This document shows positions 1 through 8,795 of a stretch of 41,877 nucleotides of DNA, piece after piece. The notes under the pieces were generated by a model that had not been told where the DNA came from, did not search any database, and saw only the letters and a list, made by a program, of their open reading frames with translations. The translations under genes were made by a program, and so were the position numbers. Source of the stretch: Pseudomonadota bacterium (GTDB lineage: Bacteria > Pseudomonadota > Gammaproteobacteria > Burkholderiales > Nitrosomonadaceae). The stretch covers positions 23,630 to 65,506 of the forward strand of contig JAFEEI010000044.1 in assembly GCA_018241205.1 (NCBI GenBank). The letters run 5' to 3'. Every line of letters begins with the position of its first letter. Positions within the stretch are counted from its first letter, which is position 1.

Positions 1-12
1 AAAGACTTTGAC

Positions 13-867
13 ATGAGTAATTACGTACAGCGCTTTCTTCTGGAGAACCTGGATATCCGCGGCGCCGTGGTGCATCTGGATTCCGTTTGGCAAGCGATGT
101 TGACCGGCCGCCATTATCCGCAGCCCGTGACCCGGCTGCTGGGAGAAATGAGCGCAGTCACCTTGTTGCTGGGCGAAAACCTCAAACAAACCGGCCGGTT
201 GACGATTCAGCTGAACGGCAGCGGCCCGGTTTCGATGCTGGTCATCGATTGCACCGACACCCTGCACCTGCGCGGTATGGCTAAATGCACGCAAAATATC
301 ACTGCGCAGACGGCACCTGATTTGCTCGGCGACGGCCGGTTGGTACTCACCTTGAATATGCCATCGATGCGCGAATGTTACCAAAGCATCGTGCCGCTCG
401 ATGGCGGCAACATCGCTGAGATATTTGAACATTATTTCCAGCAATCAGAACAATTGCCTTCGCGCCTGTTCCTGATTACCACGGAAAACGCTATTTTCGG
501 TTTGCTGCTGCAAAAATTGCCCGCTGCCGATCAGAAGGACCCTGACGGCTGGCCGCGCGCCGAAGCGCTGGCAGAAACGGTTCACGACCATGCCTTATTC
601 GATTTGACCGCAGAAGAAATACTGACCCGGTTGTTTTATCAGGAAACTATTCGCATCTTCGACGCTCAGACCATTCAATACGGTTGCCACGAAGATCCCG
701 CCAAAATCTACGCCATGCTGCGCTCGCTTGGCCGGGAAGAAGTCGATTCGATTCTGCAGGAATTCGGGGAAGTTGTCGTGCACGATGATATTTGCAACCG
801 TGAATACCGCTTGGATGCCTTGGCAGTCGACACCGTATTCCGCGAGGCTGGGCCGACGGTTCATTGA
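13..867 (+). CDS. hslO: Redox-regulated holdase chaperone Hsp33 (atypical zinc site)
   Basis: The 284-residue product matches Hsp33 over its whole length and has the family's usual size. Hsp33 is a cytoplasmic holdase switched on by oxidative unfolding of a C-terminal zinc domain with a CxC plus CxxC cysteine pattern. The linker and C-terminal block are recognisable (LGREEVDSIL, then NREYRLDAL), but only C225 and C261 of the four zinc cysteines remain. Y223 and D258 occupy the other two positions. The fold assignment is firm, while normal redox switching is doubtful. The ATG at 13 lies too near the window edge to judge its ribosome binding site. The next gene is 176 bases downstream, so it is probably a separate unit. 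Confidence 0.93.
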   Translation: MSNYVQRFLLENLDIRGAVVHLDSVWQAMLTGRHYPQPVTRLLGEMSAVTLLLGENLKQTGRLTIQLNGSGPVSMLVIDCTDTLHLRGMAKCTQNITAQTAPDLLGDGRLVLTLNMPSMRECYQSIVPLDGGNIAEIFEHYFQQSEQLPSRLFLITTENAIFGLLLQKLPAADQKDPDGWPRAEALAETVHDHALFDLTAEEILTRLFYQETIRIFDAQTIQYGCHEDPAKIYAMLRSLGREEVDSILQEFGEVVVHDDICNREYRLDALAVDTVFREAGPTVH

Positions 868-1043
868 TTCGTTGAAATTTTTATTAAGAACTTATATTTT
901 TTGTTTATTCGGCCGCTAATCATACTTCACATCTTTTTCACATTTGCTAAGATATGATCAGCTCAAAATATCCCCTGTGAGAAAACGGTTTCTCTTAAAA
1001 ACCTAATTTCCAGGCTCACATGACGAAGTAAAGGAGAATTAAA

Positions 1044-1436
1044 ATGGCACCACGAATTGCGCATGTTGACGATGATTCGGATATCCGCGAGGCTGTTAGA
1101 CGGATTCTATGTAAAAACGGCTATGAAGTTGATAGTTATCTTTCGATGCAGGAATTTATCGACTCATTGGAGGATGAGAATAAACGCCCTGATTTGGCGA
1201 TCCTTGATGTGATGGTTGAGTCGATGGATTCTGGCTTGACTACCTATGCAAAAATTCACAAGCGTTTTCCGCAAATACAAACTATTTTTTTAACCTCTCT
1301 GGGGGATATGATCAGACCGTATTTTGAGGACGGATCGCATGAATGGGTATGTATTATGGAAAAACCCGTTGAACCGATCAGTTTACTAGCGACTATTAAT
1401 GACCGTTTAAAGAAGCACACAGGAATCGCCGCATAA
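1044..1436 (+). CDS. Single-domain response regulator
   Basis: This 130-residue protein is a lone CheY-like receiver domain with no output domain. The acidic pair lies at D9-D11, the phospho-acceptor is D55 in AILDVM, the switch threonine is T84 and the conserved lysine is K107 in EKPVEP. A strong AAGGAG at 1031-1036 precedes the ATG at 1044. The histidine kinase gene follows after 15 bases, so the two very likely form a two-component pair. With no DNA-binding domain it must act by protein contact or as a phosphorelay intermediate. The input signal and target cannot be read from the sequence. Confidence 0.9.
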   Translation: MAPRIAHVDDDSDIREAVRRILCKNGYEVDSYLSMQEFIDSLEDENKRPDLAILDVMVESMDSGLTTYAKIHKRFPQIQTIFLTSLGDMIRPYFEDGSHEWVCIMEKPVEPISLLATINDRLKKHTGIAA

Positions 1437-1451
1437 CCGGATCCTGTAATA

Positions 1452-2876
1452 ATGGCGACAACGGAATTCTCCTGGGATAAATCTAATAATCAGAATATTC
1501 TGCTTGAAATAAAAGGAGACAAGCTCAAACTCAGTGACGATGTTTTAATCAGCAATATTCGCTGGTTTATCACCTTCCGCTGGGCGTTAATTGTCACACT
1601 GGTTTTTTTTGAAATATTGATGTTGTCCGCATCGGATGTTCTGATGCAATTCGGTATCAGCGAGCAACAAAAATGGCCTATTGCAGTGATTATCGTATTA
1701 GTAATCGCCAATATCGCGTACATCATCGCACTGGATCATTGCAAACCCAGTAAATATAATTCACCTACAATTAATTTGTGGATACAGATCGTAATCGATC
1801 TGATCTGTTTATCCGTTGTCGTGCATTATATCGGCAGCACCACCACACCGATTTCCTTTTTCTACGTATTGCATATCACACTTGCTTGCATCTTTTTCTC
1901 TACCCGCGAAAGTTTGCATGTCACGATCTTGGTCTGTTTCATGGACACGATTGTGATCGTCATCGATAACTTTCTGGCTGCTCAGACACCCTTTTCGAAT
2001 CTACTCGGCAGCGATATTCTGTCTGAAAGTTCACGCAAAGAAGGCGCAATACTATGGATGTTTTTTCTCGACATCTTATTTTTTATCGTTTGGTATGTGG
2101 TGTCGAGACTGTCCTTGATTGTTCGCGCTCATGAGCGCCATCTTTTGGATGCTTATAAACAAATTAATCAAGCACAGGTGGAAAAAGACCAATACGCCGT
2201 GTTAATGACACATCAGCTCAAATCACCGCTTGATGCCATCCGCAGCAAAATCAATCTGATCAAAGGCGGTTATTGCGGCGATGCTTCTGACGGTGTCAAC
2301 GAAGCGCTAGACAAGATCGATAGCCGGGCTCAAAGCATGTCGAGTTTGATTTTGGATTTACTCAGGCTCGAGCGATTGAAAGATACCTGTCTTAATACCG
2401 CAGTCTTCGAATTTGTCGGCATTCAAGCCACTTTGCAAAAGTGCATTGAAAAATTGACACTAGTTGCCAACACAAAACATATCACATTCAATTTATCGGT
2501 CGATAATTTTTTCTGCAAAGCAATTCCAGATCAACTTGAAATGCTGCTGGAAAATATTATTACCAATGCAATTACATATTCCCATAACAATGCATCGGTC
2601 GAAATTACATCCGCCCTTGACCGGCAGGATCAAAGCGCCAGCATTACCATTACCGATCATGGCATTGGCATAGAGAACAAAGACTTACCCAATATATTCA
2701 ATGAGTATTTCTATTCACCCCGGGCGGCTTTGCACAACAAGGCAACCAGTGGAATCGGTTTGTCGATCGTAAAAATTGCAGCAGAAAACAATAAGCTGAA
2801 AATCAAAGTGACCAGCGAGCCTGGTGCGGGTACTTCTTTTACCATCATCTTCAATGATATTGAATTATCCGATTAA
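1452..2876 (+). CDS. Membrane sensor histidine kinase with about six TM helices
   Basis: The protein has 474 residues. About six hydrophobic helices fill roughly residues 37-220, with almost no periplasmic loop, so the sensing region lies in the membrane. A HisKA domain follows with phospho-acceptor H254 in MTHQLKSPL. The HATPase domain has an N box near residues 367-373, DHGIG at 402-406 and GIGLS at 434-438. The layout resembles RegB/PrrB redox sensors, but the H-box sequence differs, so I do not assign that name. It lies 15 bases after the receiver gene and is probably co-transcribed with it. No clear Shine-Dalgarno precedes the ATG, which suggests translational coupling. Confidence 0.9.
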   Translation: MATTEFSWDKSNNQNILLEIKGDKLKLSDDVLISNIRWFITFRWALIVTLVFFEILMLSASDVLMQFGISEQQKWPIAVIIVLVIANIAYIIALDHCKPSKYNSPTINLWIQIVIDLICLSVVVHYIGSTTTPISFFYVLHITLACIFFSTRESLHVTILVCFMDTIVIVIDNFLAAQTPFSNLLGSDILSESSRKEGAILWMFFLDILFFIVWYVVSRLSLIVRAHERHLLDAYKQINQAQVEKDQYAVLMTHQLKSPLDAIRSKINLIKGGYCGDASDGVNEALDKIDSRAQSMSSLILDLLRLERLKDTCLNTAVFEFVGIQATLQKCIEKLTLVANTKHITFNLSVDNFFCKAIPDQLEMLLENIITNAITYSHNNASVEITSALDRQDQSASITITDHGIGIENKDLPNIFNEYFYSPRAALHNKATSGIGLSIVKIAAENNKLKIKVTSEPGAGTSFTIIFNDIELSD

Positions 2877-2950
2877 TAGAGATCGGTTTTCAATTCATTC
2901 ATCCTTCCGTTCCACTTGCTTGCCATGCTTTTTTTATCAAACCACCCGTT

Positions 2951-5329
2951 TCAGCGCTGATGCCAGTAGCGCCGGTATAATTCCCGCCAGCTTTCGGCCG
3001 TCCATTCATTTTCCGTAAAACGCAGCAGAATCGCGCCATCCTTATCGCTACGCAACAAGCTGCTGTTTATATCGAGATAACGCGCCAATACAGTTTCGTG
3101 CGGGTGATCATAGCGATTCAGATAGCCTACCGTGAAAATAGTCAGTACTGGACTCACTCGATTTACAAAATCGGCAGTCGATGAAGACAGGCTGCCATGA
3201 TGAGGTGCAATAAGAACTGTTGCCGCAAGCTTATCACCGGCGCGGCTGAGCAATGCGTGTTCATTTTTACTTTCGATATCAGCGGGTATCAAGATACTGC
3301 CATGTGCCGATGAAATCTTTAATACACAGCTGTTCGCATTCATCCGGCGTTGCGAATTTTCATAATCCTGTGCCAGTGGATGTAGTAATTCAAAATGCAC
3401 GCCATCCCAATCCCAGGATTGGCCAGCATGGCACTGAACTGAACGAGTTGCGGCTTGCACTATAGGATGGCCGTCTTGCAAAGACGACAGCAGCAGATCA
3501 ACCGGTATGTCAGCCATTACCGACAATGCGCCGCCGCTATGGTCGTTATCCGCATGCGATACAATTAGGGCATTCAATTGCCGTATCCCCTCGCCGCGCA
3601 AGTAAGGTACGATAATGCGCTTACCGCTGTCGCTATCGCCAAACCCGGGGCCGGTATCAAACAACATCGCATGATGTTCCGTGCGCGCCACGACCGCTAA
3701 GCCCTGACCGGCATCCAGCACCGTCAACCATAATTCACCGGTTTTAGGTTGAGACGGTAATACCCAAAACAGCGGCAATAATGCAATAATGCCCAACCAG
3801 CGGGCCGGAAAGCCCGCAAAGAATCCTTTACCCAAGCTTCCCGGCAGCAACATCCAAAAGATTCCAATCGCAGCCACGATTGCTGTCCACAGCGGCGGCG
3901 CATGCTGCTGCCATACAGCTTGTGGAAACTCACTCAGAGAGTGAAGAATTACCATCAAGAAGCTTAACAGCGCATGCGCCCAAGTCAACAAAAAATCGAA
4001 CGTTGGTATTGCTGCCAGCAATGTGAGCGGCACAACCGCGAGACTGATTAGAGGAATGGCAATAGCATTGGCAAGCGGCGACAGTACCGGCACTTGCTGA
4101 AAGAAAACCAACAGCAACGGAATTAATCCTAATGTAATCGCCCATTGAATCCGCGCCCAGCCGGTAAACCAATGAATTTTTCCTATTCGCCCGGCTGTAA
4201 TCAGCATGATGAGCGCTATGGCACCGAATGACAGCCAAAATCCGGGTGCATTGACAGCCCATGGATCGAGCAAAATCACCCAAAATAATGCCCACGCCAG
4301 CACCTCAGTTGCTGATGTCCGCTGCCCTTTCCATACCGCAACCGCTACTACGATGAGCATGTAGAGTGTCCGTTGCGCCGGGATGGCAAAACCGGACAGC
4401 ACGGCATAGATAAAAGCCGTCAGCAATCCTGCCGCAGTAGCCGCCCGGTACGCCGGTAAACGTAACGTCAAATAAGCACTCCAACGCCACAACCAGAAAA
4501 CCAGCGCAAAAACCATGCTGGAGATCATCGTAATATGCAAACCGGAAATCGCCATCAAATGGTTAGTACCGGTGCGAGTAAATACTTGCCATTGATCACG
4601 CGCAATCGCATGCTGCTCGCCAATGGCCAGCGCTTGCAAAATGCCGGTGTATGGTTGACCGGATAAGTTTTTGGCAAAGCGATGCAGTATTTCCTCGCGA
4701 ATACGTTCAATCCAGTATTTTGGCCATGAAACCAGCGGCTGCAGGCGCTCATTCTCAGCAACCGGACGCACATAACCGGTTGCGCGGATATTACGCTCCA
4801 AGGCCCATGCTTCATAGTCGAAACCATGCGGATTCATATTGCCGCGCGGCCGTTTCAAGCGAACCGTGATGCGCCAGCGCTCTCCCGAGCGAAGCACCGG
4901 TAAAGGCGTGCTTACGGTTTCTGCCGGCCGCGCTTTGAACCAGGATAATGCCAAATGCCGGGGAACTCTTGCGCCTTCCGTGAGCGCCTGTTCCACATCA
5001 AAGCGGAAGCGGATGCCACGATCATCGTTATGTTGCACATTCGCCACGACACCCATGATCTGAATATCCTTGCGCTCCCACTCGTGCGGCAAAGCATCGG
5101 ACAAGCACCACTGGGCAAATGCAGCAGCCCAAAAGAAACCTACCCCCAAGCACAGCAACCCCATTAAAATTTTACGAAGCACGATAAACTTCTTTGCTGC
5201 ATAACACCGCATCAACCCGATGATGATGGCGGTCAGGATTAAAATCCAAATCCACTCTGCTTGCGGTAGCTGAGCTTGTTGCTGCAACAAGCCGGCACCT
5301 GAAACAAATGCAAGTATATTGACTCTCAT
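2951..5329 (-). CDS. comEC: DNA uptake channel protein ComEC/Rec2
   Basis: This 792-residue inner-membrane protein belongs to the ComEC/Rec2 family, which forms the channel carrying single-stranded DNA into the cytoplasm during natural transformation. Hydrophobic helices near the N-terminus lead into a DUF4131-like soluble region. The multi-helix Competence domain follows, containing the typical TNHLMAISGLH stretch. The C-terminus is a metallo-beta-lactamase-like domain with SHADNDHSGG near residue 590 and a later APHHGS motif. Length and domain order are normal. It is convergent with the histidine kinase gene, 74 bases away, and divergent from the PAS kinase gene at 5572. No other competence genes are in the window, so transformability cannot be inferred. 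Confidence 0.95.
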   Translation of the reverse strand: MRVNILAFVSGAGLLQQQAQLPQAEWIWILILTAIIIGLMRCYAAKKFIVLRKILMGLLCLGVGFFWAAAFAQWCLSDALPHEWERKDIQIMGVVANVQHNDDRGIRFRFDVEQALTEGARVPRHLALSWFKARPAETVSTPLPVLRSGERWRITVRLKRPRGNMNPHGFDYEAWALERNIRATGYVRPVAENERLQPLVSWPKYWIERIREEILHRFAKNLSGQPYTGILQALAIGEQHAIARDQWQVFTRTGTNHLMAISGLHITMISSMVFALVFWLWRWSAYLTLRLPAYRAATAAGLLTAFIYAVLSGFAIPAQRTLYMLIVVAVAVWKGQRTSATEVLAWALFWVILLDPWAVNAPGFWLSFGAIALIMLITAGRIGKIHWFTGWARIQWAITLGLIPLLLVFFQQVPVLSPLANAIAIPLISLAVVPLTLLAAIPTFDFLLTWAHALLSFLMVILHSLSEFPQAVWQQHAPPLWTAIVAAIGIFWMLLPGSLGKGFFAGFPARWLGIIALLPLFWVLPSQPKTGELWLTVLDAGQGLAVVARTEHHAMLFDTGPGFGDSDSGKRIIVPYLRGEGIRQLNALIVSHADNDHSGGALSVMADIPVDLLLSSLQDGHPIVQAATRSVQCHAGQSWDWDGVHFELLHPLAQDYENSQRRMNANSCVLKISSAHGSILIPADIESKNEHALLSRAGDKLAATVLIAPHHGSLSSSTADFVNRVSPVLTIFTVGYLNRYDHPHETVLARYLDINSSLLRSDKDGAILLRFTENEWTAESWRELYRRYWHQR

Positions 5330-5462
5330 TGATAAATCCGTCTAGTTTTCAAGAGAAACCAGTCGGCACTGCAGCGCTTTTATGCAAAACAAAAAAGTTC
5401 TTGTTGCACTTCCCGGTAAATTTAATCGCAGAATTCTTCCCATAGAATTATAGCGTTATCAA

Positions 5463-5490
5463 TTGACATAATTTAATAGTATAGTAATGT
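5463..5490 (+). promoter_or_regulatory. Candidate sigma-70 promoter for the PAS kinase/regulator pair
   Basis: A perfect TTGACA at 5463-5468 is followed after 16 bases by TAATGT at 5485-5490, in a very AT-rich stretch about 80 bases ahead of the kinase start. The -35 is good and the -10 is only fair. This is the best match in the 242-base comEC/kinase intergenic region. Confidence 0.4.
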
Positions 5491-5571
5491 ATATTTTTAG
5501 TAGACATATTGTGGTTAATCAGCTCAACTACATAAGCTCCAGCAACGCAAATGTGAGCAGGAGGAAACACC

Positions 5572-6786
5572 ATGACGCAAACTGAAGAACAACGAAGAAA
5601 AGATGATGATATAAAACAAAGTAAAACCGAGCTACTGAGCGAGCTGCAGATTTCTCACCAAGAGCTGGAATCGCAAAACCGGGAACTCCTCGAAACGCAA
5701 TTGCTCTTAAACCAATCACACAAACGCTACGCAGATCTCTACGAATACGCGCCGGTTGGCTTTCTGACTTTAAACAAAACCGGACACATTTTGTCGCTGA
5801 ATCAAGCGGGTGAAGAATTACTGAGAAATGACCGGGAATTCTTGATTGGTAAATCATTTACCGATTGTTTTTTCGATATCGACCACCAAGCCTTTATCCA
5901 GTACCTGCAGAAAATATTTACTACTTCGGGCAAAACCGCAGTCGATCTGAAAATCAAAAATGCAGATGAGCAGTTTAGCTATATCCGGTTAGAAAGCACG
6001 CGCATGTGCGACAACGACACTTGCTTGATGATCATGTCCGATATCAGTCAGCTAAAAAAAACAATCCACCTCAACCACAATTTATTGCATGAAAACAGAC
6101 GGCTCATGAAAGAGCTGTTTCATATTCAAGAAAAAGAGCGGCGATTGATCGCGCGTGAATTGCACGATGAATTAGGACAGTGGTTAACGGGTATCCGCGT
6201 GGAAAACGAAGTCATTCTGAATAACACATCGAGTGACTCAATGATCGCCATCAGTGCGCGCGCTATCAATGAATGCACGCATAAAATGAATAAAATAATC
6301 CACGAAATTCTGCATCAGTTACGACCTGTATTACTGGATACAGTGGGATTAGTCGATGCTTTGTCAGAACTCAAGCGGCAGTGGTGCGCGCACCATCCAC
6401 AAATGATCCTCGAGCTCAAGTTGAACGGCGAGCTTGATAAGCTGAGCGAGCCGATCAACATAGCGATATACCGCATCGTCCAGGAAGGATTGACCAATAT
6501 TTATAATCACGCGGAAGCAACTTGGGCGCAAATCAGCCTAAGCCGGGAGAATGGCATTGAAGCAGCGGATAACTGCTTGCTGCTCACCATTGAAGACAAT
6601 GGCAAAGGTTATGATATTCATCAGCAATTTCGCGGCTTAGGATTACTCGGTATGCGTGAGCGCGTCATTGCCATGAGCGGTACATTGTCGGTACGCAGTG
6701 CTTATAATGAAGGTACGGAAATCAATATTAAATTGCCGATGGAACATTCCAACTATGACGAAGCCAATCTGTATCCTATTGATTGA
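5572..6786 (+). CDS. Soluble PAS-domain sensor histidine kinase, NarX/HisKA_3 type
   Basis: The protein has 404 residues and no membrane segment, so it should sense a cytoplasmic cue. An N-terminal coiled coil covers about residues 5-50. A PAS domain follows at about 55-165 (YEYAPVGFLTLN onward). The HisKA_3 dimerisation domain has H198 in RELHDELGQWL. The HATPase domain shows VQEGLTNIYNHA, EDNGKGY near 341-347 and GLLGMRERV. AGGAGG at 5559-5564 supports the ATG at 5572. The 3' end overlaps the LuxR-type regulator gene by 32 bases, so the two should be translationally coupled. The PAS ligand cannot be predicted, since no haem- or flavin-binding signature is obvious. Confidence 0.92.
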   Translation: MTQTEEQRRKDDDIKQSKTELLSELQISHQELESQNRELLETQLLLNQSHKRYADLYEYAPVGFLTLNKTGHILSLNQAGEELLRNDREFLIGKSFTDCFFDIDHQAFIQYLQKIFTTSGKTAVDLKIKNADEQFSYIRLESTRMCDNDTCLMIMSDISQLKKTIHLNHNLLHENRRLMKELFHIQEKERRLIARELHDELGQWLTGIRVENEVILNNTSSDSMIAISARAINECTHKMNKIIHEILHQLRPVLLDTVGLVDALSELKRQWCAHHPQMILELKLNGELDKLSEPINIAIYRIVQEGLTNIYNHAEATWAQISLSRENGIEAADNCLLLTIEDNGKGYDIHQQFRGLGLLGMRERVIAMSGTLSVRSAYNEGTEINIKLPMEHSNYDEANLYPID

Positions 6787-7402
6787 TGATCACCCCGTCG
6801 TACGCACCGGCTATCGCCGTTTACTTGAAAGCACACTGGATATATGCGTAGTCGCTGAAGCCGATGACGGCGAATCGGGTTATCAACAATATTTGGAGCA
6901 CCAGCCTGACGTCACAATTTTAGACTTGAACATGCCCGGCATCGGCGGTCTTGAAACCATCCGCCGTATCAAGGCCCGGGATTCAGCGGCACACATTTTG
7001 ATATTCAGCATGTTGAACAATGTCACCATGGCACAGCGCTCATTAAAAGCCGGAGCCACCGGATTTCTCAGCAAACAAAGCGGGATCGGGGAAATGATTC
7101 AAGCGGTGCGGCAAGTCAATGCGGGAAAAATTTATATTGAATCGGAACTAGCCGCAACGCTGGCGCTCAACGCAACGCGCAAGGAAACTTGCGAAAATCC
7201 GTTGGATATGCTCACCAAGCGCGAATTTCAAATCTTCAAACTGATCGCGGAAGGAAATTCCAGCATGCAAATTGCGGAAAAACTGGCTATCAGCCCCAAG
7301 ACTGTGGGTGTTCACCATGTCAACCTGATGCGCAAATTGCAATTGCAAAACACCACACAGCTTATCCGCATGGCGATTAACAATAATGTCATTCAAACCT
7401 AA
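6755..7402 (+). CDS. NarL/FixJ-family DNA-binding response regulator
   Basis: The 215-residue product has an N-terminal receiver with acidic residues D11-D12, phospho-acceptor D57 in ILDLNM and conserved K107. A C-terminal LuxR-type helix-turn-helix begins at LTKREFQIF and contains SPKTVGVHHVNLMRKL. I chose the ATG at 6755 because it opens directly on the receiver fold (MTKPICILLIDDHP). A longer in-frame reading from 6698 would add 19 residues foreign to the family. The gene overlaps the end of the kinase gene, so it is the obvious cognate regulator. Its targets are unknown. A hairpin followed by a short T-run lies about 35 bases past the stop. Confidence 0.93.
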   Translation: MTKPICILLIDDHPVVRTGYRRLLESTLDICVVAEADDGESGYQQYLEHQPDVTILDLNMPGIGGLETIRRIKARDSAAHILIFSMLNNVTMAQRSLKAGATGFLSKQSGIGEMIQAVRQVNAGKIYIESELAATLALNATRKETCENPLDMLTKREFQIFKLIAEGNSSMQIAEKLAISPKTVGVHHVNLMRKLQLQNTTQLIRMAINNNVIQT

Positions 7403-7436
7403 ATCCCGGTAAGCGTAATAGACAGACACGCGGCAG

Positions 7437-7458
7437 AAATAAGCAAAATGCTTATTTT
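7437..7458 (+). terminator. Possible intrinsic terminator after the LuxR-type regulator
   Basis: A 9-bp inverted repeat (7437-7445 with 7449-7457) with a 3-base loop forms a hairpin whose 3' arm ends in TTTT. It sits 35 bases past the stop codon. The stem is AT-rich with only two GC pairs, so termination may be weak. Confidence 0.4.
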
Positions 7459-7509
7459 ATCGTCCTGCGGCGTCCAGTAAGATCGCATATCCGATTACAT
7501 TCAGTGTTC

Positions 7510-7653
7510 AGGAAATTCTGAAAAAGATAGCGAGAGACAACCAGGCAAGGCAAAATCAGGTGAAAAGGCGTAGTTTACAAAGCGATAAATGAGCATTTTG
7601 AACCCGATTTCAACACCGCATGACCGAATGTAGTAGTTTTTCAGAGATTCCCT
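7510..7653. repeat. MITE-like element with imperfect terminal inverted repeats
   Basis: The 144-bp segment opens with AGGAAATTCTGAAAAA and closes with TTTTTCAGAGATTCCCT, which reads AGGGAATCTCTGAAAAA in reverse. The two ends are therefore imperfect terminal inverted repeats of about 16-17 bases. There is no ORF of useful length inside and no clear target-site duplication outside. The ends resemble termini I recall from non-autonomous IS-derived repeats in betaproteobacterial genomes; that link is from memory and untested. It lies between the regulator and the aldolase gene, ending 31 bases ahead of the latter. Confidence 0.55.
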
Positions 7654-7684
7654 AACCCGATGATCCTCTCAACAAGGAGTCAGA

Positions 7685-8734
7685 ATGACCAATATTTCCG
7701 CGACACTGGGCAGTGAAAGCGAGCAACTGCTCAATCATGTATGCAAAACCATACCGAAAGATAGTTTGCAATTGCCCGGCGCCGATTTTACCGATCGCGT
7801 GATGGCTTTGAGCAACCGCAAACCCAGTGTGCTACGTAATCTACAGGCGTTTTTTAATCAGGGGCGGTTGGCGGGCACCGGCTATCTGTCCCTTCTTCCC
7901 GTGGATCAGGGCGTTGAGCATTCCGCCGGTGCGTCATTCGCACCTAATCCGATGTTTTTTGATCCTAAGCATATCGCCGAGTTGGCGATTGAGGGTGGTT
8001 GTAACGGTGTCGCATCCACGCTGGGCGTGCTGGGAATCGTAGCGCGCCAGTATGCGCACAAAATCCCGATGATTCTCAAAATCAATCACAATGAACTGCT
8101 GACATATCCCAACAAATACGATCAGACATTGTTTGCCAGCATCAATCAGGCGTTCGATATGGGAGCCTGCGCGGTCGGCGCCACTGTTTTCTTCGGTTCG
8201 GAAGAATCTCGCCGCCAGATCCAGGAGGTCTCAGCCGCCTTCGAGCATGCGCATAATTTGGGCATGGTGACCATCTTGTGGGCTTATATCCGCAACACCG
8301 CATTTAAAACTGCTGAAAAAGACTATCACGTCAGCGCCGATTTGACCGGTCAAGCGAATCATCTGGCGGTAACCATCGGAGCCGATATCGTTAAACAGAA
8401 AATGGCGACCAATAATGGCGGATACAATGCGATCAAATTCGGTAAAACCCATCCCAAAGTCTATAGCGAACTGACAACGGAGCATCCGATCGATCTGGTG
8501 CGGTATCAAGTGGCCAACTGCTATATGGGGCGGATCGGCATGATCAATTCCGGAGGGGAATCTGGCAGTGATGATTTGCATCAAGCGATCCGCACTGCCG
8601 TCATCAACAAACGCGCCGGTGGTATGGGGTTGATTTCCGGGCGCAAGGCATTCCAGAAACCATTCGCAGAAGGTGTGAAACTGCTGCATGCCATCCAGGA
8701 TGTTTATTTATCCGGTGAAGTAACCGTTGCGTAG
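7685..8734 (+). CDS. fbaB: Class I (archaeal-type, DhnA family) fructose-bisphosphate aldolase
   Basis: This 349-residue protein belongs to the FbaB/DhnA aldolase family. It catalyses reversible cleavage of fructose 1,6-bisphosphate to dihydroxyacetone phosphate and glyceraldehyde 3-phosphate through a Schiff base, without metal. K237 in ADIVKQK is the likely Schiff-base lysine. [10 protein letters not shown] near 71-80, [10 protein letters not shown] and the glycine-rich phosphate-binding region INSGGESG are also visible. AAGGAG at 7674-7679 supports the ATG at 7685. It stands alone between a repeat element and a hairpin. In an autotroph it would serve gluconeogenic flow and carbon fixation. 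Confidence 0.95.
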   Translation: MTNISATLGSESEQLLNHVCKTIPKDSLQLPGADFTDRVMALSNRKPSVLRNLQAFFNQGRLAGTGYLSLLPVDQGVEHSAGASFAPNPMFFDPKHIAELAIEGGCNGVASTLGVLGIVARQYAHKIPMILKINHNELLTYPNKYDQTLFASINQAFDMGACAVGATVFFGSEESRRQIQEVSAAFEHAHNLGMVTILWAYIRNTAFKTAEKDYHVSADLTGQANHLAVTIGADIVKQKMATNNGGYNAIKFGKTHPKVYSELTTEHPIDLVRYQVANCYMGRIGMINSGGESGSDDLHQAIRTAVINKRAGGMGLISGRKAFQKPFAEGVKLLHAIQDVYLSGEVTVA

Positions 8735-8750
8735 GAAAGTTTTGGAAAGC

Positions 8751-8785
8751 TACCCGGCCAGGCTCATGAAAAACGCGGCCGGGTA
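8751..8785. terminator. Hairpin between convergent fbaB and Sel1 genes
   Basis: A perfect 9-bp GC-rich inverted repeat, TACCCGGCC at 8751-8759 and GGCCGGGTA at 8777-8785, encloses a 17-base loop. It starts 16 bases past the fbaB stop and ends 10 bases from the end of the convergent gene. There is no strong T-run on either side, so it may be a bidirectional terminator or a 3'-end stabilising hairpin. Confidence 0.55.
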
Positions 8786-8795
8786 AACAAATCGC

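Noticed and set aside
8231-8689. A 152-codon minus-strand frame inside fbaB
   Set aside because: Antisense to a well-conserved aldolase; no start signal or recognisable fold.
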